Assembly (NCBI GenBank): GCA_027605045.1
Contig: JAQFWX010000005.1
Location: forward strand, 1,426,001 to 1,490,000
Direction: 5' to 3'
DNA: 64,000 bases
Source: Phallus indusiatus
Taxonomy: Eukaryota > Basidiomycota > Agaricomycetes > Phallales > Phallaceae
In this document: piece after piece, positions 44,524 through 57,317 of the stretch
Layout of the letters: the number at the start of each line of letters is the position of its first letter
How positions within the stretch are numbered: the stretch's first letter is position 1
Notes under the pieces: generated by a model
Seen by the model: only the letters and a program-made list of their open reading frames with translations
Told to the model about the DNA's origin: nothing
Databases searched by the model: none
Made by a program: the position numbers and the translations under genes

Positions 44524-46106
44524 TCACTTCGACATGTGTTTAAGGGTCAGGCGCGCAAAGTCCGGGCTAATATCCAACAAGTCCAGAACAACACCTCTAA
44601 TCCGCAACGCATCCTGCAAAAGAACACTAGACGCGTCATTACGATTATCACTTTTGGGAATAAATTTGGCATGAGGGAATAGATATGTCAAAACGAATAC
44701 CACGTCCGTCACGTTCCCGTCGCTGACAAAATTGGCTAAGTAAAAGTGCTTCAGAGAATGCAAAGGGCTGAGCTCGCAATTTTGAATCTGCCGACACAGA
44801 TCACCTAAATATTCCCTTTTCATGGTAAAGGAAAGGCGAAGAGACTGTATGGGACAGCAATGCAAAGATGCGATTCCACCGATACTGACAAGTTCAGCTT
44901 GATTCTCGTAAACGGAAAAATGGCGCAGATTGTTCCATTTGCTGCTGATAAGCCTAAACGTGTCATCTTGAATGTCAAACTTTATCCCGGGTCCTAAGTA
45001 CAGCTCCTGCATGTTAGGCAATGCGAGCAACGGTTCTAGAAAGCCTGCGAAGTCGAAAGAACCATCCACTTCTAAGACTTGTAAGGTTGCCTTTCGGGAT
45101 ATTAGATGAACAACCTGATAAAAGCCGTTGTTTTGATCAACCTGACCAGAAGACTTGGTAAAAGAAATCTTCATATGACGAGACGGGATACAATGTGAAT
45201 AATCCAAGTAAGCCAGAGAGGTAAGCGACCGAAGATTTAGAACACTCAAATATTCGAGACTTCCGAACTGTATGATTTGATCAGGCTCCGAAGCCCGTAC
45301 ATCAGATGGGCCAGCACCTAAGTCATACAGCTCCAGGGAACGAAGTCTTGGTAAAGTACCCAGATGACGAAGGATGCCTTCGGTCAATATTAGACTGACA
45401 TCTTCCAACTGTCGACTTGGGAGCTGACACAATAAGTTCATAATTGCAGCGTGGTATTTATTGAACAGGTCACCCGAGATTGCCGGAAATGGTAGGGAGA
45501 GTTTGGCGAGTACCGGAAAATGGTTAGGCTCCGAAAGAACATTGAGTGGTACTAAAAGAGCAGATTCGCTAATCGAGGTCCCGGCCTCGCTGCTTCCAAT
45601 GTTAAGTTCTTTTAAAGTCGGAGAAAAGAATAAATTGGCGACGAGGGGCAGTTCTCCATTTTCATCAGTGTAATTCCAAACGAGACATTTAAGTTTAGGG
45701 AATATGCATGGCGTTTCTGCTCCTCGATCGTAGAGTTTGACCGAAGAAAGTATTTGCACCATACCCACGATCTGAGAACGTCGAAGAGTCTTTACTCGAC
45801 GCGCATATGACCTTACTTTGTGCCAGTGCGCGGGATAAAGGGGAACCACGACATTCTAATCGATATATCAGAAACCAAAGTTATGTCCTATTATTGAACA
45901 AAGCATACTGTTTGATCTGAATAGTGTCCGACCCTTTGTGTAGGCAATAAAGACAGGAATGCTTTAAATGGGATGTCACTCCACAACACATCCAATGCAG
46001 CTGCGCCGATAAATTTGTTTACGCAACTTGCTCGGGCTAGGTCGGCGTTGGATTCGACAAGTGTAAATATTTTCCACAAAATCTCAGGAGCAGTTATTTG
46101 TTGCAT
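44524..46106 (-). CDS. F-box protein with LRR-like C-terminus
   Basis: Two exons, 46106-45933 and 45855-44524, join in phase 0 to 501 residues. The F-box is at the N-terminus (ITAPEILWKIFTLV, ARASCVNKFIGAAALDVLW), followed after the intron by HWHKVRSYARRVKTL and a series of leucine-rich strand-turn units (LPRLRSLELYDLG, FGSLEYLSVLNLRSL, LPNMQELYLGPGI). This is the standard build of the expanded basidiomycete F-box family; such proteins select substrates for SCF ubiquitin ligases. The start ATG at 46106 is the first in frame. The substrate is unknown. Confidence 0.85.
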
Positions 46107-46673
46107 TTGAGAGATTGTTTGAGGAAAAGAAGATGAATGTCTCAGATTAAGGCTGAGAGCAAGCACTGCCGAGTATTCAATGTCTCTGTAAAAAAATACT
46201 TAAATCTCCGCAGTCATTGGGCCATCCATCGAACAACGACAGGGACTGATACATCGTCAGCGACGCAAAACAGTGATTTCTTACAATGTACATGGGTTCT
46301 GCCAATGTCTCATAGGACGATGAACGTGAATTTACCGTGTCCTGGTCGTGATTAATTGATTGCCTGGGCTGCTGTCACGGTACCGTCTGTTTCACGGGGC
46401 CGGATTTCAATATGCTGCTCGACGTTAGTGGTAACAGAGCCGAAGTCTTACAAAATACGTACATATAGTGTAGTCAACATCGCTTTCTATAAGCTGATCT
46501 ACATTTCTGAATGATGTGGGATGTGAACATATTGGACTATTCAAGGTTTTAACATTCTTGGCATACATTGCCTGTCAGACCTCCATGGTGGTTTAATTTG
46601 GCGAAACTTTGCTAGATGGATTAACAGGATTTACAAGGCCGTTCTCTTTTCTTACTCGGCGGGACAAAACAAT
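46107..46673. other. Intergenic between F-box gene and tRNA-Asn
   Basis: No coding frame of note. It contains the promoter of the minus-strand F-box gene, and the 3' flank of the tRNA (with T-rich stretches on the minus strand) lies at its right end. Confidence 0.4.
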
Positions 46674-46747
46674 CTGCCCCAGAGAGGCTCGAACTCTCGA
46701 CCTTCCGATTAACAGTCGGACGCTATAGCCAACTAAGCCATGGGGCA
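46674..46747 (-). tRNA. tRNA-Asn (GTT)
   Basis: On the minus strand a full cloverleaf is seen: acceptor TGCCCCA pairing with TGGGGCA, D arm with GGCTTAGTTGGC, anticodon stem TCCGA/TCGGA around loop CTGTTAA (anticodon GTT at 46713-46711), variable loop AGGTC, T arm GAGAG-TTCGAGC-CTCTC, discriminator G. There is no intron, and CCA is not encoded, as expected for a nuclear gene. Confidence 0.95.
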
Positions 46748-46932
46748 CACATCAATTTAGCCCACCGGACCTGTGATGACGTTTGATGCAATCTTCCAAG
46801 ATCACGTCACGAAATCACCTTGCATTGTCACATATCACTTCCTAACAAGAACTACTTTAGTCCAAGTTCACGACTTAAAGCCTCGAAGCTACCCTCTCAT
46901 CGTTCGACGGACGATCCTTTTTTAAAACTATC

Positions 46933-49900
46933 ATGTTTCGGTTGTCTTCATTATCTTCGGTAACAGTTCCAGGTCTCTCTTCAGACCCAAAACTATCCTT
47001 CAGGACTGCACCGAATGGCTTAACTCGACTTTCGCGAGCTGTACGTTACCCGCTGCTAGTAATAAATGACAACTAGAATTGATGTTTTTTAGGTCATTCC
47101 ACGGGATGATATCAACTACTGGAAGCAATATTGGGAATTATTTGATTCTGTGGAAGAAGTCAATACCTTAATTACTCCTCAACATAGTATGTCGCCGAAG
47201 TTTCACAACTCCTTGAAGGCTTCTGAAACTGAACGCTCGTAATAGTTAGGGCAGCCTTGCCTGAAAACATTCAAATCCTATTTACTGTCCTCGCCAAATA
47301 TTTTATCCGTCTCATTCGTTCTCCCACATTTCCCAGTCCAGCTTCTATCGGGTTCTCATTACCATTAAACCCTTGGAATAGTCAAAGTACTCCAGACAAT
47401 GTTCGGTCTGCGCTGAACTGTTCGCGCGTCATTGCTCGTATACTACCGTTGATATGGGAGGAAGATGTTGATTGTCGGTGGTTATGGGAGGAATCAGACA
47501 CAGTGGCTGTGTCTTCGCCAACCAGTAATAATGACCCCAGAACCGTCCTCCAAAATGAAAACCAGCCGCAATTTGTCATTGACGATGAAGATGACGAGCC
47601 AGGCACCCAACCATCAACGTCCTCTGCTTCAAGCCAGCCTAAAAACGCTGAAGTAGAAGCATCTCCGAAAACCAAATCGAAGTCACTCATGGCCGAATTT
47701 TTAGATGCCTTGATAGATAGCTTATTTCACGTAGGCTTTACTCTTCCTTTAGATGCAACAGAGAGCGCTACCAACCGCACCTCTTATCTCATCTGGTAAG
47801 GACATTATGAGTTTTCAATGATGCGCCATGTCCTCATAATCTTTGTCAAGGACCTCGGGCATCGGTGCATCAAGCGTTCCGTCTCCTGCATCGAACCACT
47901 TGGCCAACCGATCTACCCTTCTTCTTACGCTGTTGACTGTCCTATCGCATCCCCTATACGTTATCCCAAGCTCATACAGACATCATGCTATCGATCCTGT
48001 TCTAACGCACCTATGCTCGTACCCACGCAAAGTCCACTTAGCAATATTGTGCTCACTGGTCAATACGGCTTTAGCACCTCCACCAAGTCATCTATTGGGT
48101 CAAGTGACACGTGAGGAAGATTCGTACGCGCAGCGAGCGGCGCAGGTCGTACTGGTTCTTTTATGCGATCCTCAACTTCAATTTGGTTTGGAAGAGGGTG
48201 AGGCTACTGTAAAAACAAACGTCTATCAGCGTGCGATTGCGAAGTTGCATCGTCAGCAAGATTTCGACTATTTAATCGAAGGTGTCAAAAACGTTCTAGA
48301 CAATGAGTCTGCTCGTAAAGGACTGATCGGCGGCGTTACAAAAGCGGTTCCAGTGGGAAGAAGAGCCAATGGACCAGGTGTTTTGGAAGTATGGCTTTTA
48401 TTATGGAGAGTCGTTGATCTGAATAAGGTAACTAGACGCGACTTTTTCTTCCTTCTCAGGCGGCTGCTTATTCTATATTTCTTTCTAGAAATTCATAACC
48501 CTTCTCTTATCTTCGCCCCATCTTCCAGTTATTACCTCTCATCTGTTCGCAACTTTGACAATGTACAAAGATTCCCCCACTCATTTCGCCTTGCTACGTA
48601 CTTTATCTTATCTACTCCAGACGCTCTCTTCTCATCGGGAATTTGCAATCACCTTGGCGTCTCCTTTACCCAACACCGCAACAACTCGGGGTTCTGATGC
48701 GCTAGTCAATGCCATCTACTCTGTTATTGCAGGTACAAAAGGTCAACATCAAGGACTGTATCAACCATTACTCGTCACGCTGGGTAATGTTGGACCATAT
48801 ATAAAACACCTCAGCGTACAAAGCTCGAACAAAATAATTTCGTTATTCCAAGCTTTTGCCAGCCCGGGCTTCTTACTTGGGGATGAGGGCAACCCTAGGT
48901 ATCTGTTTTGGACGTAAGATCGCCTCGTTATTTTGTCATATCTTGGGCTAAAAAGAATTGGGTTAACTAGGCTGGAATTTTTCAATCATATCATCCATCA
49001 TCAATTCACCGGTACGCTCCTCCCGCTACGTCACTAACGTCGAATAACGCAGAATATAGACAACGCCAATTTGGTTTATGCCATTCTCCGAGCACACGAA
49101 AGGTTCAATACCTTGTCCACATTTACTCTAGCAGGTGGACTAGCAGAAATCGCGCTCGTCAGGGCCAAAAAAGAGGAATATTTGCGTAGAACACAAGCAA
49201 ATACACCTCCAGGTGCATCACCGTCAATTGGGGACAGAAAATTGTCTGTTGAACGACAGAATTCTTCATCGATCGTTGTCAGAAGTAGCGAGGAGACCGA
49301 TACGAACAGTGCCGAAAAAGATCGTCTAAGGGACCGAGAAGCATTTATTAATAACGCTGCAAATGTTCCCAGTACTCCCACCCGCAATGATACGCTTAGT
49401 TCCGATAAACCGGCCATGCAAAGCGGAGATGATCTGGAGACTCCCGTAACCACTACCCCTACTTTCCAATCACCACCTGTTTTGAGCGAAAAGGCACGGG
49501 GAAAGCTACCTATGCGTAGTCTATCTGCTTTGTCAATGGATCCTCCTGGTGTCAGTATGGGCGTAAGTGCCGATAGCGCTATTTTAGGTTATCATTACGA
49601 CAACAATGCTGGGAATGGAGGTCTCGGGTTGAATACGTTCGTTGCAACGGAGGAATGGGTTCAATCCTGGACGAGAGGTCTACCAATTGATTCGATTTTA
49701 ATCGCTATAGCCGAGGTAAACATACGAACACGAAAACCATCGCTTTCTTGAAGCTGATTCTACTTTCTTCTCGCAGCTCCTTCCCAAGCTTCAGTCACAT
49801 TTACAATCCTCTTCTATAGATACCCGCAACAACAATAATACCACTACTGCTATGCCTCAGTATACCACAGCGGCTGCTACTTCTTTATTAGCGTCTTCTA

Positions 49901-50273
49901 CTCTTGTTGGCATCCTACCACCAGCTCCCCCAATCGTATCTCGACGATTCGTATGGACTGATCGCAGCGAAGTTTGGCGGGCTAGTCTTCTATGGGGCGA
50001 GATTTATGTTAGCAGCGGACCCGCTCAAGGACCATGGGGCGGGACCCAGATTCGGTTGTTTGGAATCAAGGTCAGTCGGGGGGATGCAAAATATGATTTG
50101 CGCCTCGAATGTTCTGATAAATTCTTTTTTTTTTCCAGCAAGCGCCTTTGACAAGACGTGATCAAGCTATCGCTAGTGTAACGACTGCGATGGGAAACAT
50201 GTGGAATGCTGCTACTCGGGGAACTCAGTCCGTTCCGCCTAGTCCAGCTCGAAGGAGTAGTAATAGAGAGTAG
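46933..50273 (+). CDS. HID1-family protein (Golgi/dense-core vesicle trafficking)
   Basis: Nine exons join in frame: 46933-47040, 47093-47186, 47250-47795, 47851-48427, 48489-48898, 48971-49011, 49060-49715, 49777-50070 and 50139-50273. The order of conserved blocks is that of metazoan HID-1 and S. pombe Ftp105: VIPRDDINYWKQYWELF, LPENIQILFTVLAKYF, LTLLTVLSHPLYV, GVLEVWLLLWRVVDLNKKF, YQPLLVTLGNVGPYIK, LEFFNHIIHHQF then NANLVYAIL, and the C-terminal WTDRSEVWRASLLWGEIY. HID1 proteins are myristoylated or membrane-associated factors of the medial and trans-Golgi. Here the start is MFRLSS rather than MG, so N-myristoylation is not predicted. Acidic Ser-rich loops occur in exons 3 and 7. Confidence 0.9.
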
Positions 50274-50741
50274 TGATCCAGCTTAATATTTCGTCTTAAT
50301 CATATTAGTTTGTTTGCTTCATGCATCCGAGCGCGTAATAATTGTTGTAATACTATCCCCCCGCTCAAGCCCGTATAAACGTATAAACACATGCTTTCAT
50401 TTGGTTTTGTAGATACATCGCTTTTCTATTTGACACGGGTGTAAATTAAGGAGGGAACGATGGAAACTACGATTCAAGGCGTTAAAGAGAAAAGAGTTAA
50501 AAACATGCGTTTTAGAACCGCAGTATAAAACAGCATGCAGAGAAGTTTATGTGCATGAGAAGGCGTAAAACAACGTGGAGAAAACAGATACTTAGAGTAA
50601 AAAAAAACAACCAATCACCATTCCAGAGGTAGACAAGACAGCACATTCAAATCTGAAAAAAAAAACAAAACGTGCCACATGTTTCCTTTTCCTGAAACAA
50701 TGATGTTTGTGATAATGTTGAAAATTCGAAATAGGTTGGTT
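50274..50741. other. Convergent intergenic region (HID1 and PMA1 3' ends)
   Basis: Holds the two 3' untranslated regions. A-rich tracts are seen at 50601-50612 and 50658-50669. No gene is supported. Confidence 0.5.
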
Positions 50742-53700
50742 CTATTGTGGCCGACTTGGATGCCGCGCCAGTGTTTGTCCGGTTTGAGCAGCTTGGATAC
50801 TACTGAACCGACGTAACTCATCACCTTTGATAACACGTTAGATTTAAAAAGTCTCGAAAGACGCTTTGAAAGAAAGGCTACATACCTGACATTTTAACTT
50901 GTCCACCAAAGCCTGCAACCTTCTTCGCAGCTCGACGAATGAAGCTGACACGATTAGAATACATTGATTCGTGAACTGAAGCAGCACGACTGGTAGTTCT
51001 GGTAAGTGGAATATCGCCTTGAGCATTCTTTTGGATTTCGTTGGCTATGATTCTCATTCTGCGTTCGCGAAGGTATTTAATAACTGTCGCCTTCATTGCG
51101 AATTTAATGAGATCAAGTGGTAAGAACCAGATGATATTCTGTAGAAGTAGGGGAAAAAACGTCGTCAGCATCGAGAGAAAGGAACGTGTATTTCGCAAGA
51201 GTAAACACATACCCAAACCCAGACAATTCCAATCCAACCACCAGAAACACTATGAATTTTGGTGAATCCCCAGTCCGCGAAAGCAGCAATGATTGACGAA
51301 ACGAGTTGAGCGATACAGAAAGCTCCCATAAGGGCGTACGAAGGACGTTCCGTGAAGAAGAAACCATGAGAACGAGTGACGAAAATGAGAGCTTGTGAGA
51401 TGATAGCAACTTGCAGATACACAATGGTGTGAAGTTGAGTATTTTGGGCATTCTTTGTCTCAATGAAGCCGACATGGAATTTACGTTCGAAGAAATTGCT
51501 TTGCAAGATTATAATAACCAGAACGATACTAAGGGAGAAAGAAAATTCTCAGTACTGTCAAGGTAGAGCTCTTAAAAACGACTTACGTCGACAATGTCAA
51601 GTATAGACCATAGGCGACGGCATAAGCGAAAATCTCGGCCAAATCCCATGCATCCGGAGTGTTCGAAGGCAAGACACGGTCGACAGACAAAGTCATGATG
51701 GTACCATCGTTCAACAGGGCGATAATCAGAACCATGAATGGAGGGAAGTCGAACTTGTATGCAAAGGCCAAAATAGCGAAACAGACGACAATACGAATTG
51801 TGACTGCACAGGCGTAGATCGAGTAGTTACGCATACGCTGGAAGATAATACGGGAACCACGGATAGCATGCACACTGGATGAAAATGATAATTAGTGAAT
51901 AGATCTTATGGAAAGCGAGAGTAACAATAATAAAAACCCACATAGTTGAGAGACCAGGTTCGGTAAGTACGATATCAGCAGCACCACGGGCGGCATCGGT
52001 AGCACCCTCGACAGCGATACCGACGTTAGCACGGGAAAGAGCAGGAGCATCGTTAGCACCATCACCAGTCATAGCACACAAGTGTCCAAGACCTTGGAGA
52101 CGCTTCACGATTTCGTACTTGTGTTCAGGGAAAACTCCGGCAAACCCGTCGGCATCCATGATCATCTCGTCAAGGGAGCTGTGTTTACCACCCGGTTGGG
52201 GACCGTCCTTCAATACTTTGGCAGGATACATATGGTCACCAAGTCCAAGACGACGACCAGTTTCTTTGGCAATGGCAAGCTGATCACCAGTCACCATCTT
52301 AACACGAACACCGAGAGCCATGGCATCATCAATTGTCTGCTTGGTATCATCACGGGGAGGATCGAAGATAGCCAAAAGACCAATCAACTCGAATCCATTT
52401 CCTTCAGCCTCGGGATCATCGCCTTCTAATTCTTCATAAGCGACAGCAAGAGCACGAAGACCACGGGCCGCATATTCTTCGACATCAGCCTCCAGACGGT
52501 TCTCAATTTCTTCGGTCTTGTTTCGGCTGCAAAGATCGATAACGACACCAGTCATACCCTTGGTAACACGTTTGAGTTTTCCGGTAGACTCTTCCCTGTA
52601 AGTAATTTCGGTACGCTTGTCAACAGGGTTGAAAGGCTTGAAGTCGAGAAGTTTGATGCCAGCGCGTGCGCGGGTCGGATCACCGAGAGAACCAACGACG
52701 CAAGTATCGATAGCGTCTTGATTCTCCGTTCGGGAAGCATAGGCGGCAAGGAGGACGACTTCTTCGGACGTAAACGGACCGTAAACACGGACGATCTCTT
52801 TGTCGATGGTGAGTTTGTTCGTGGTCAAGGTACCAGTTTTATCAGAGCAAAGGATGGTAACACCGGCAAGCTCTTCAATAGCGGTAATACGGGTAACGAT
52901 AGCCTTGTGCTTAGCGAGTTGCTGCGCTCCGACGGCCAAAGTAACCGAGAGAACAGTAGGCATGGCAATTGGAATACCACCGATCAAAAGAACCAAGATG
53001 TCGTCTAAACCACGACGATAATCGTACTTGAATGCAGGGTACAAGACCACAATTTCCGCAACAACGAAAATACCGATGGCGACTAAGCAGAAGGAACCAA
53101 TTTGGGCCAGGATCTTTTGCAAGTGACCAGTAGTATCATCGTCTTGGCCTACTAGGGTAGCAGCCCTTCCGAAGAAAGTATTTGGGCCGGTGGCAATGAC
53201 AACACCTTCAGCTTCACCCTGCTTGCAAGTCGACCCGCTAAACGCAAAGCCGTGTGAACTGTACTGTCTTTGATAACAGCATAGAATGAAATTACGTACG
53301 AGAAACATTGGTCGCCAACTTTCTTGCTTTGGGGAAGTGATTCACCGGTCAAAGCGGCTTGGTCAATAGATACGTTGACGGCTTCAATGAGACGACAATC
53401 GGCTGGGACAATGTCACCAATCTTGAAAGCAACCATGTCTCCTGGAGTGAGATCGGCAGACTCAATTTCAATCCATTTTCCATTGCGGCGGACCTTGGCC
53501 TTAGGAGCAAGAGACTCCATGAGGGCTTTGACAGCGTTTCCGGCATTCCGTTCTTCGTAAAATCCAATAGCCGAGTTAATGAACAACAGAGCGATAATTC
53601 CGACGAAATCTTCCCAGTCCGGGGGTCGGTGTTCACCGTTGGAGAGTGCGATAGCAACAAGGGCAGCAGCCTCCATGACCCACGAAAGGGGGTTCCACAT

Positions 53701-54257
53701 GAAACTCAAGAACTAGCAAAGGGGGTAAAGGGGTTAGGTGCTATCGACAGTAGAACCAACGAAACACAGAATCATACCTGCAAAATCGCGTTCTGTTCCT
53801 CTGATTCCAGTTTGTTTGGGCCAAAAATTTCCAAACGACGTGTAGCCTCCTCGTCCGTCAAACCGTTCTCATCACATTGCAAAAGTTTGAACACATCGTC
53901 AATAACGACAGTTTCTAAATCGACCTTTTCCTTGTCATATAAATCTTCGGCTTTCAGTTCGATCTAGTGATATTGATAAAGTGAAATCAAATGGAGAAGA
54001 AGAAAAATCTACCAGAGACATGTCGACGTGAGCATCTGTTTCAGAGGACGGGTTAGGTATCAGCGACTGTCGGTACGGGAGGATTGTGGAAATGAAAGCA
54101 TACGTGTTGCTTCATGTTCGTCGTGGCCAAATTCCTTATATTCTCTTTTCTTCTTTGTTTCGCCTTCACCTTCAGCTTTAGATATTTCAGCTGGCGGGGG
54201 TTCTTTCTCACTGTAGGGCGGTGAACCCGCTTCCTTTTGAGGAGGAAAGTCTGACAT
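50742..54257 (-). CDS. PMA1: Plasma-membrane H+-ATPase (P3A P-type ATPase)
   Basis: Starts at ATG 54257 ([18 protein letters not shown]); about ten exons end at TAG 50742. Motifs in order: actuator TGES ([12 protein letters not shown]), phosphorylation site CSDKTGTLT, nucleotide-binding KGMTGVV region, hinge [10 protein letters not shown], and about ten membrane spans ([43 protein letters not shown] and others). The P3A-type [11 protein letters not shown] and DPPRDDT sequences fit fungal Pma1. The C-terminal regulatory tail is complete ([16 protein letters not shown], then [19 protein letters not shown]), with the Ser/Thr-rich end that in yeast Pma1 is phosphorylated on glucose signalling. 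The pump exports protons at the plasma membrane and drives nutrient uptake. Fungal P3A enzymes are about 920-1,000 residues, which this fits. Confidence 0.95.
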
Positions 54258-55590
54258 GGCCTCTAGAGGAGCCAAAGAAAGGCGAGAGGAAGAGTGCTGA
54301 TGGAGAGACTAGGGAAGGATAAAGCAACGAGGACGAGCTAGTGGAAAGGAAGGGCGAGGGAGCGGAAAGAAGTCAGAGTCGGATCGCGGTTTTTATGTGC
54401 AAAAACTAAAATTTGTGGGCTCCATGTCACGCGTCACAGTTTACCAATGTGTAACAACCCAGCAATATGGCGCTATGCGTCATTAAGAGGAAGGCCGGTG
54501 AGTGCCGGGTTGCCGAGCCAACAGGGAAAAACCTCGCCGAGGCTCTCCGAAGCATCCGATCCGAGAACAAGGCCTGATCGAACAAGCAACCAGCTAGTTT
54601 TTCATGTCTCGGTCAAGCGGTACAAGTTTTTGCGCAGTTTGAGACAGTTTTTTTATTTGACAGACACGGAACCTGAGATCAGATCAACCGATTACTCCAT
54701 AGTCTAAGAACATGTCCCAAAAGTTCAGTCGAACCATGAGCGCAAAGATAGCGCACAAATTAAATATAGTTGATGGATGTTTTTACCATAGACCTCAAAC
54801 GGGTCAAAATCATCAATTTGATAAAGAAGTCGAGTTGATTGGCGCTCGTGAAGTAGCTTGAAGATGAGGCCCGCGAGGGTATGGAAAAACAAAGTAGCCC
54901 TATCATTTGGTACCGGCGATTATACCCATAATTTGTGTTGATATTGATTGATATTCAACATAGTTGTTTGTTGCTTGTTCCCAGCACCAAGCATCTGCCA
55001 TGGAATCTGTCGTCCGTTGCAACACCGGGGTTTTCGATTTGACAGACCGCTTGGCCTTAAAGTGAATCATGGCTATGTTTGTTATCATCATCAGCCTATG
55101 TCTAGACTCTGAACACTACCCTCGACCGACAATTCCGTCTTCCCATCACGCTCCCGCGCTGCCAGGGACTGCGGTTCGTGCCCATTGACAACCGAAGCGC
55201 ACTCTTCACATTGGACATACCCTAACAATTGTTTTGATTGTTTGATGAAATGACGTCTTTATTTACATTCTTCGTATTTGTGTACTCGCTGTGTCGGGGC
55301 TTTGACTGGTACCGATGATGTTCACGAACACGAACCTTTGAAATCCGCCAACCGGTCCTATTTCCCGACGTCGGGCGTTGTTGGAACAAGCAGAGATGCC
55401 AGTGCAGTGTTTCCTAGTGTTTCTCGTCAATGTTTATTACTATGATAAGATCCGTCTGAGAAACAAATCCTTCCGATTCCGAACTCGGGTCCCGATACCG
55501 GCTTTAACGCACTCCAAATCCGGCGAAAACCCTAGGCTTAGTCATTAGAAATCGGCAAAGTCAGAAGCTGCTGACAAATATGGACTGCCA
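54258..55590. other. Long promoter region between PMA1 and the TPR gene
   Basis: About 1.3 kb between divergently transcribed genes. No gene is supported; an 86-codon plus frame at 54447-54707 lacks motifs. The length fits a highly expressed, regulated PMA1 promoter. CT/GA-rich leader-like sequence lies near 54280-54380. Confidence 0.45.
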
Positions 55591-57173
55591 ATGACTCTTG
55601 TTATTATGCTCAAGCTCAACACATCAGCAAGTTTGCGCTCTGCAGCTCTTCCAAAACAGTTTCGCAAGTCATCGGTCCGATTTCAATTTTATCTTCATTA
55701 TCAATTTAAACACGCTTTCTCATCTTCGCCGCGTTCTCCGCCGAATGGTCTCCCCGTCTCAACAGTCTTTACCTTTCTGGCAATCTTCGGCGTTGTAGTA
55801 ACAGGTTACGGCATGTGCGTTTTGCTGTCAACTTCCCATTCAACATTGCTTTCCCGTAACACTCTTTCTGACCTCTTATAGCTAGATATGACTTTTACTC
55901 GTCTTTCTCAGTATGGCCTGAGGCGCTACGAAGTGATCTCCGTGCCGCAATTAAAGCCCAGAACCAAGGTAATCATAAATTGAGTGTGCAATACTTCCGT
56001 AGGTGCGGTACCTTTGCTGCCCATTTGACCTTAATTTACCTCACGTTGTTAGCGCATGGGAAACATGCCTTCGGATTCCGAAGGAACAACTGGGTCCCGA
56101 TCCATGGCTGAAAATTTCCGGCATCGCCTGTAAACTTGGAGAAGTGTTAGAGAGCGCAAACAACCTCGAATTGGCCTACGGAGCCTACCTTGATTGCGCC
56201 AATGCGATGCGTGAATTGGCTGGCAAAAATGAATTATCCGTGCCAGAGCGCCAGCGCAGTTGCTTTAGGTTTGCACATCGCAAACCTGGCTGGCCAACTA
56301 AACAAATCCCACGATGAAGAACAGTGGCTACTGTGGAGCGTTGAACAACTAATGGCCATTCACGCGATGTCCACGAAGAGTCCATTTTCCGGATCTTCCT
56401 CACCTTCGCGTCAATGGCACGCTGACTACACACATGCCGAAGATTTAGGTCTTCCCACATGGTCAGCTAACGGCGAATTAGAAGCTGCTTTGGAAGCCCT
56501 AGGTTCATATTATGCCAAACAGGGTCAATTAGAGTATGTCTTCTTCACCCCCCCCCCCTTTCATCGAGTTTGCAAATTTCACTCTGCTCGTTCTGCGACT
56601 GACTTGGCTTTCGCCTCTCAGATATGCGCTCAGCTTATATCTGCGTGCCATCTCACATATTCTTCCGCCGGAGTCAGCCGAAGCACGAGAGAAAGTTAGT
56701 CCTTTGAAACGATGCAGGGGTTAGTCGTTTCATTCATTGTCTCAGCTGATACGAATAGTGTTTTACTTAATTTCCTTCAGCCGCCCAGTTAATGACAAAT
56801 ATCTCAAATTTATTAATTCAAGACACCCCATCACCTGAACGTCTCGAACAGGCCAAGCAATGGACGACCAAAGGCTTGGAACTTGTAGAGAAATCTCGCC
56901 AGGCTACTAAAACTGAAATGGAATGCGAACGCGCGCTGGCAGTTTCGTTTTATAACCTAGGAGCGATCTTAGAGGTAAGCCATTTAAATACTTGTGAACA
57001 TATGAAAGAATATGAAAGAATATGACATTGCGTTTCAGATTCAAAATAAAAACGTCGAGGCAAAAGAACAGTTCAAACGTGCTTTAAGCCAATCGCGTGA
57101 CATCAACTTCACCGAGGGTATAGATAATGCTGAGGATGGATTGGCTAGACTCGCGCTGAAGAGACAAACATAA
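55591..57173 (+). CDS. Mitochondrial TPR protein (Mgr3-like) with an apparent frameshift
   Basis: Six exons: 55591-55814, 55886-56002, 56053-56533, 56622-56719, 56781-56974 and 57039-57173. The N-terminus (MLKLNTSASLRSAALPKQFR) is a basic amphipathic presequence, followed by one membrane span (VFTFLAIFGVVVTGYG). TPR-like helices follow (AWETCLRIPKEQ, KLGEVLESANNLELAYGAYLD, YALSLYLRAISHILP, AQLMTNISNLLIQ, ALAVSFYNLGAILE). This order matches fungal Mgr3-type proteins, adaptors of the mitochondrial i-AAA protease. In exon 3 the frame breaks near 56251-56258: SVPERQR is in one frame, and the expected AVALGLHIANLAG follows in another; restoring a lost GC in CCAGCGCAG would join them. No intron explains it, so this is a 2-nt deletion, a sequencing error or a young pseudogene. 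ATG 55606 is an alternative start. Confidence 0.75.
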
Positions 57174-57317
57174 TGAAGCTAAAAGTAGTAGAAATAAATA
57201 ACTGTATTACATATCCAAAGAAAACATAATGCTTTTCGCAAGTGCACGAAAGTCTCTCCATTCCCCTTTAATGACTCGCGAAAAAAATTAGACATAATAA
57301 AAGTACGAGAGAATTTT

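Noticed and set aside
46137..46355. Short plus-strand frame next to the F-box gene
   Set aside because: No coding character; lies in the F-box promoter region.
52082..53967. Plus-strand open frames opposite PMA1
   Set aside because: Antisense shadows of a strongly codon-biased gene; no independent motifs.
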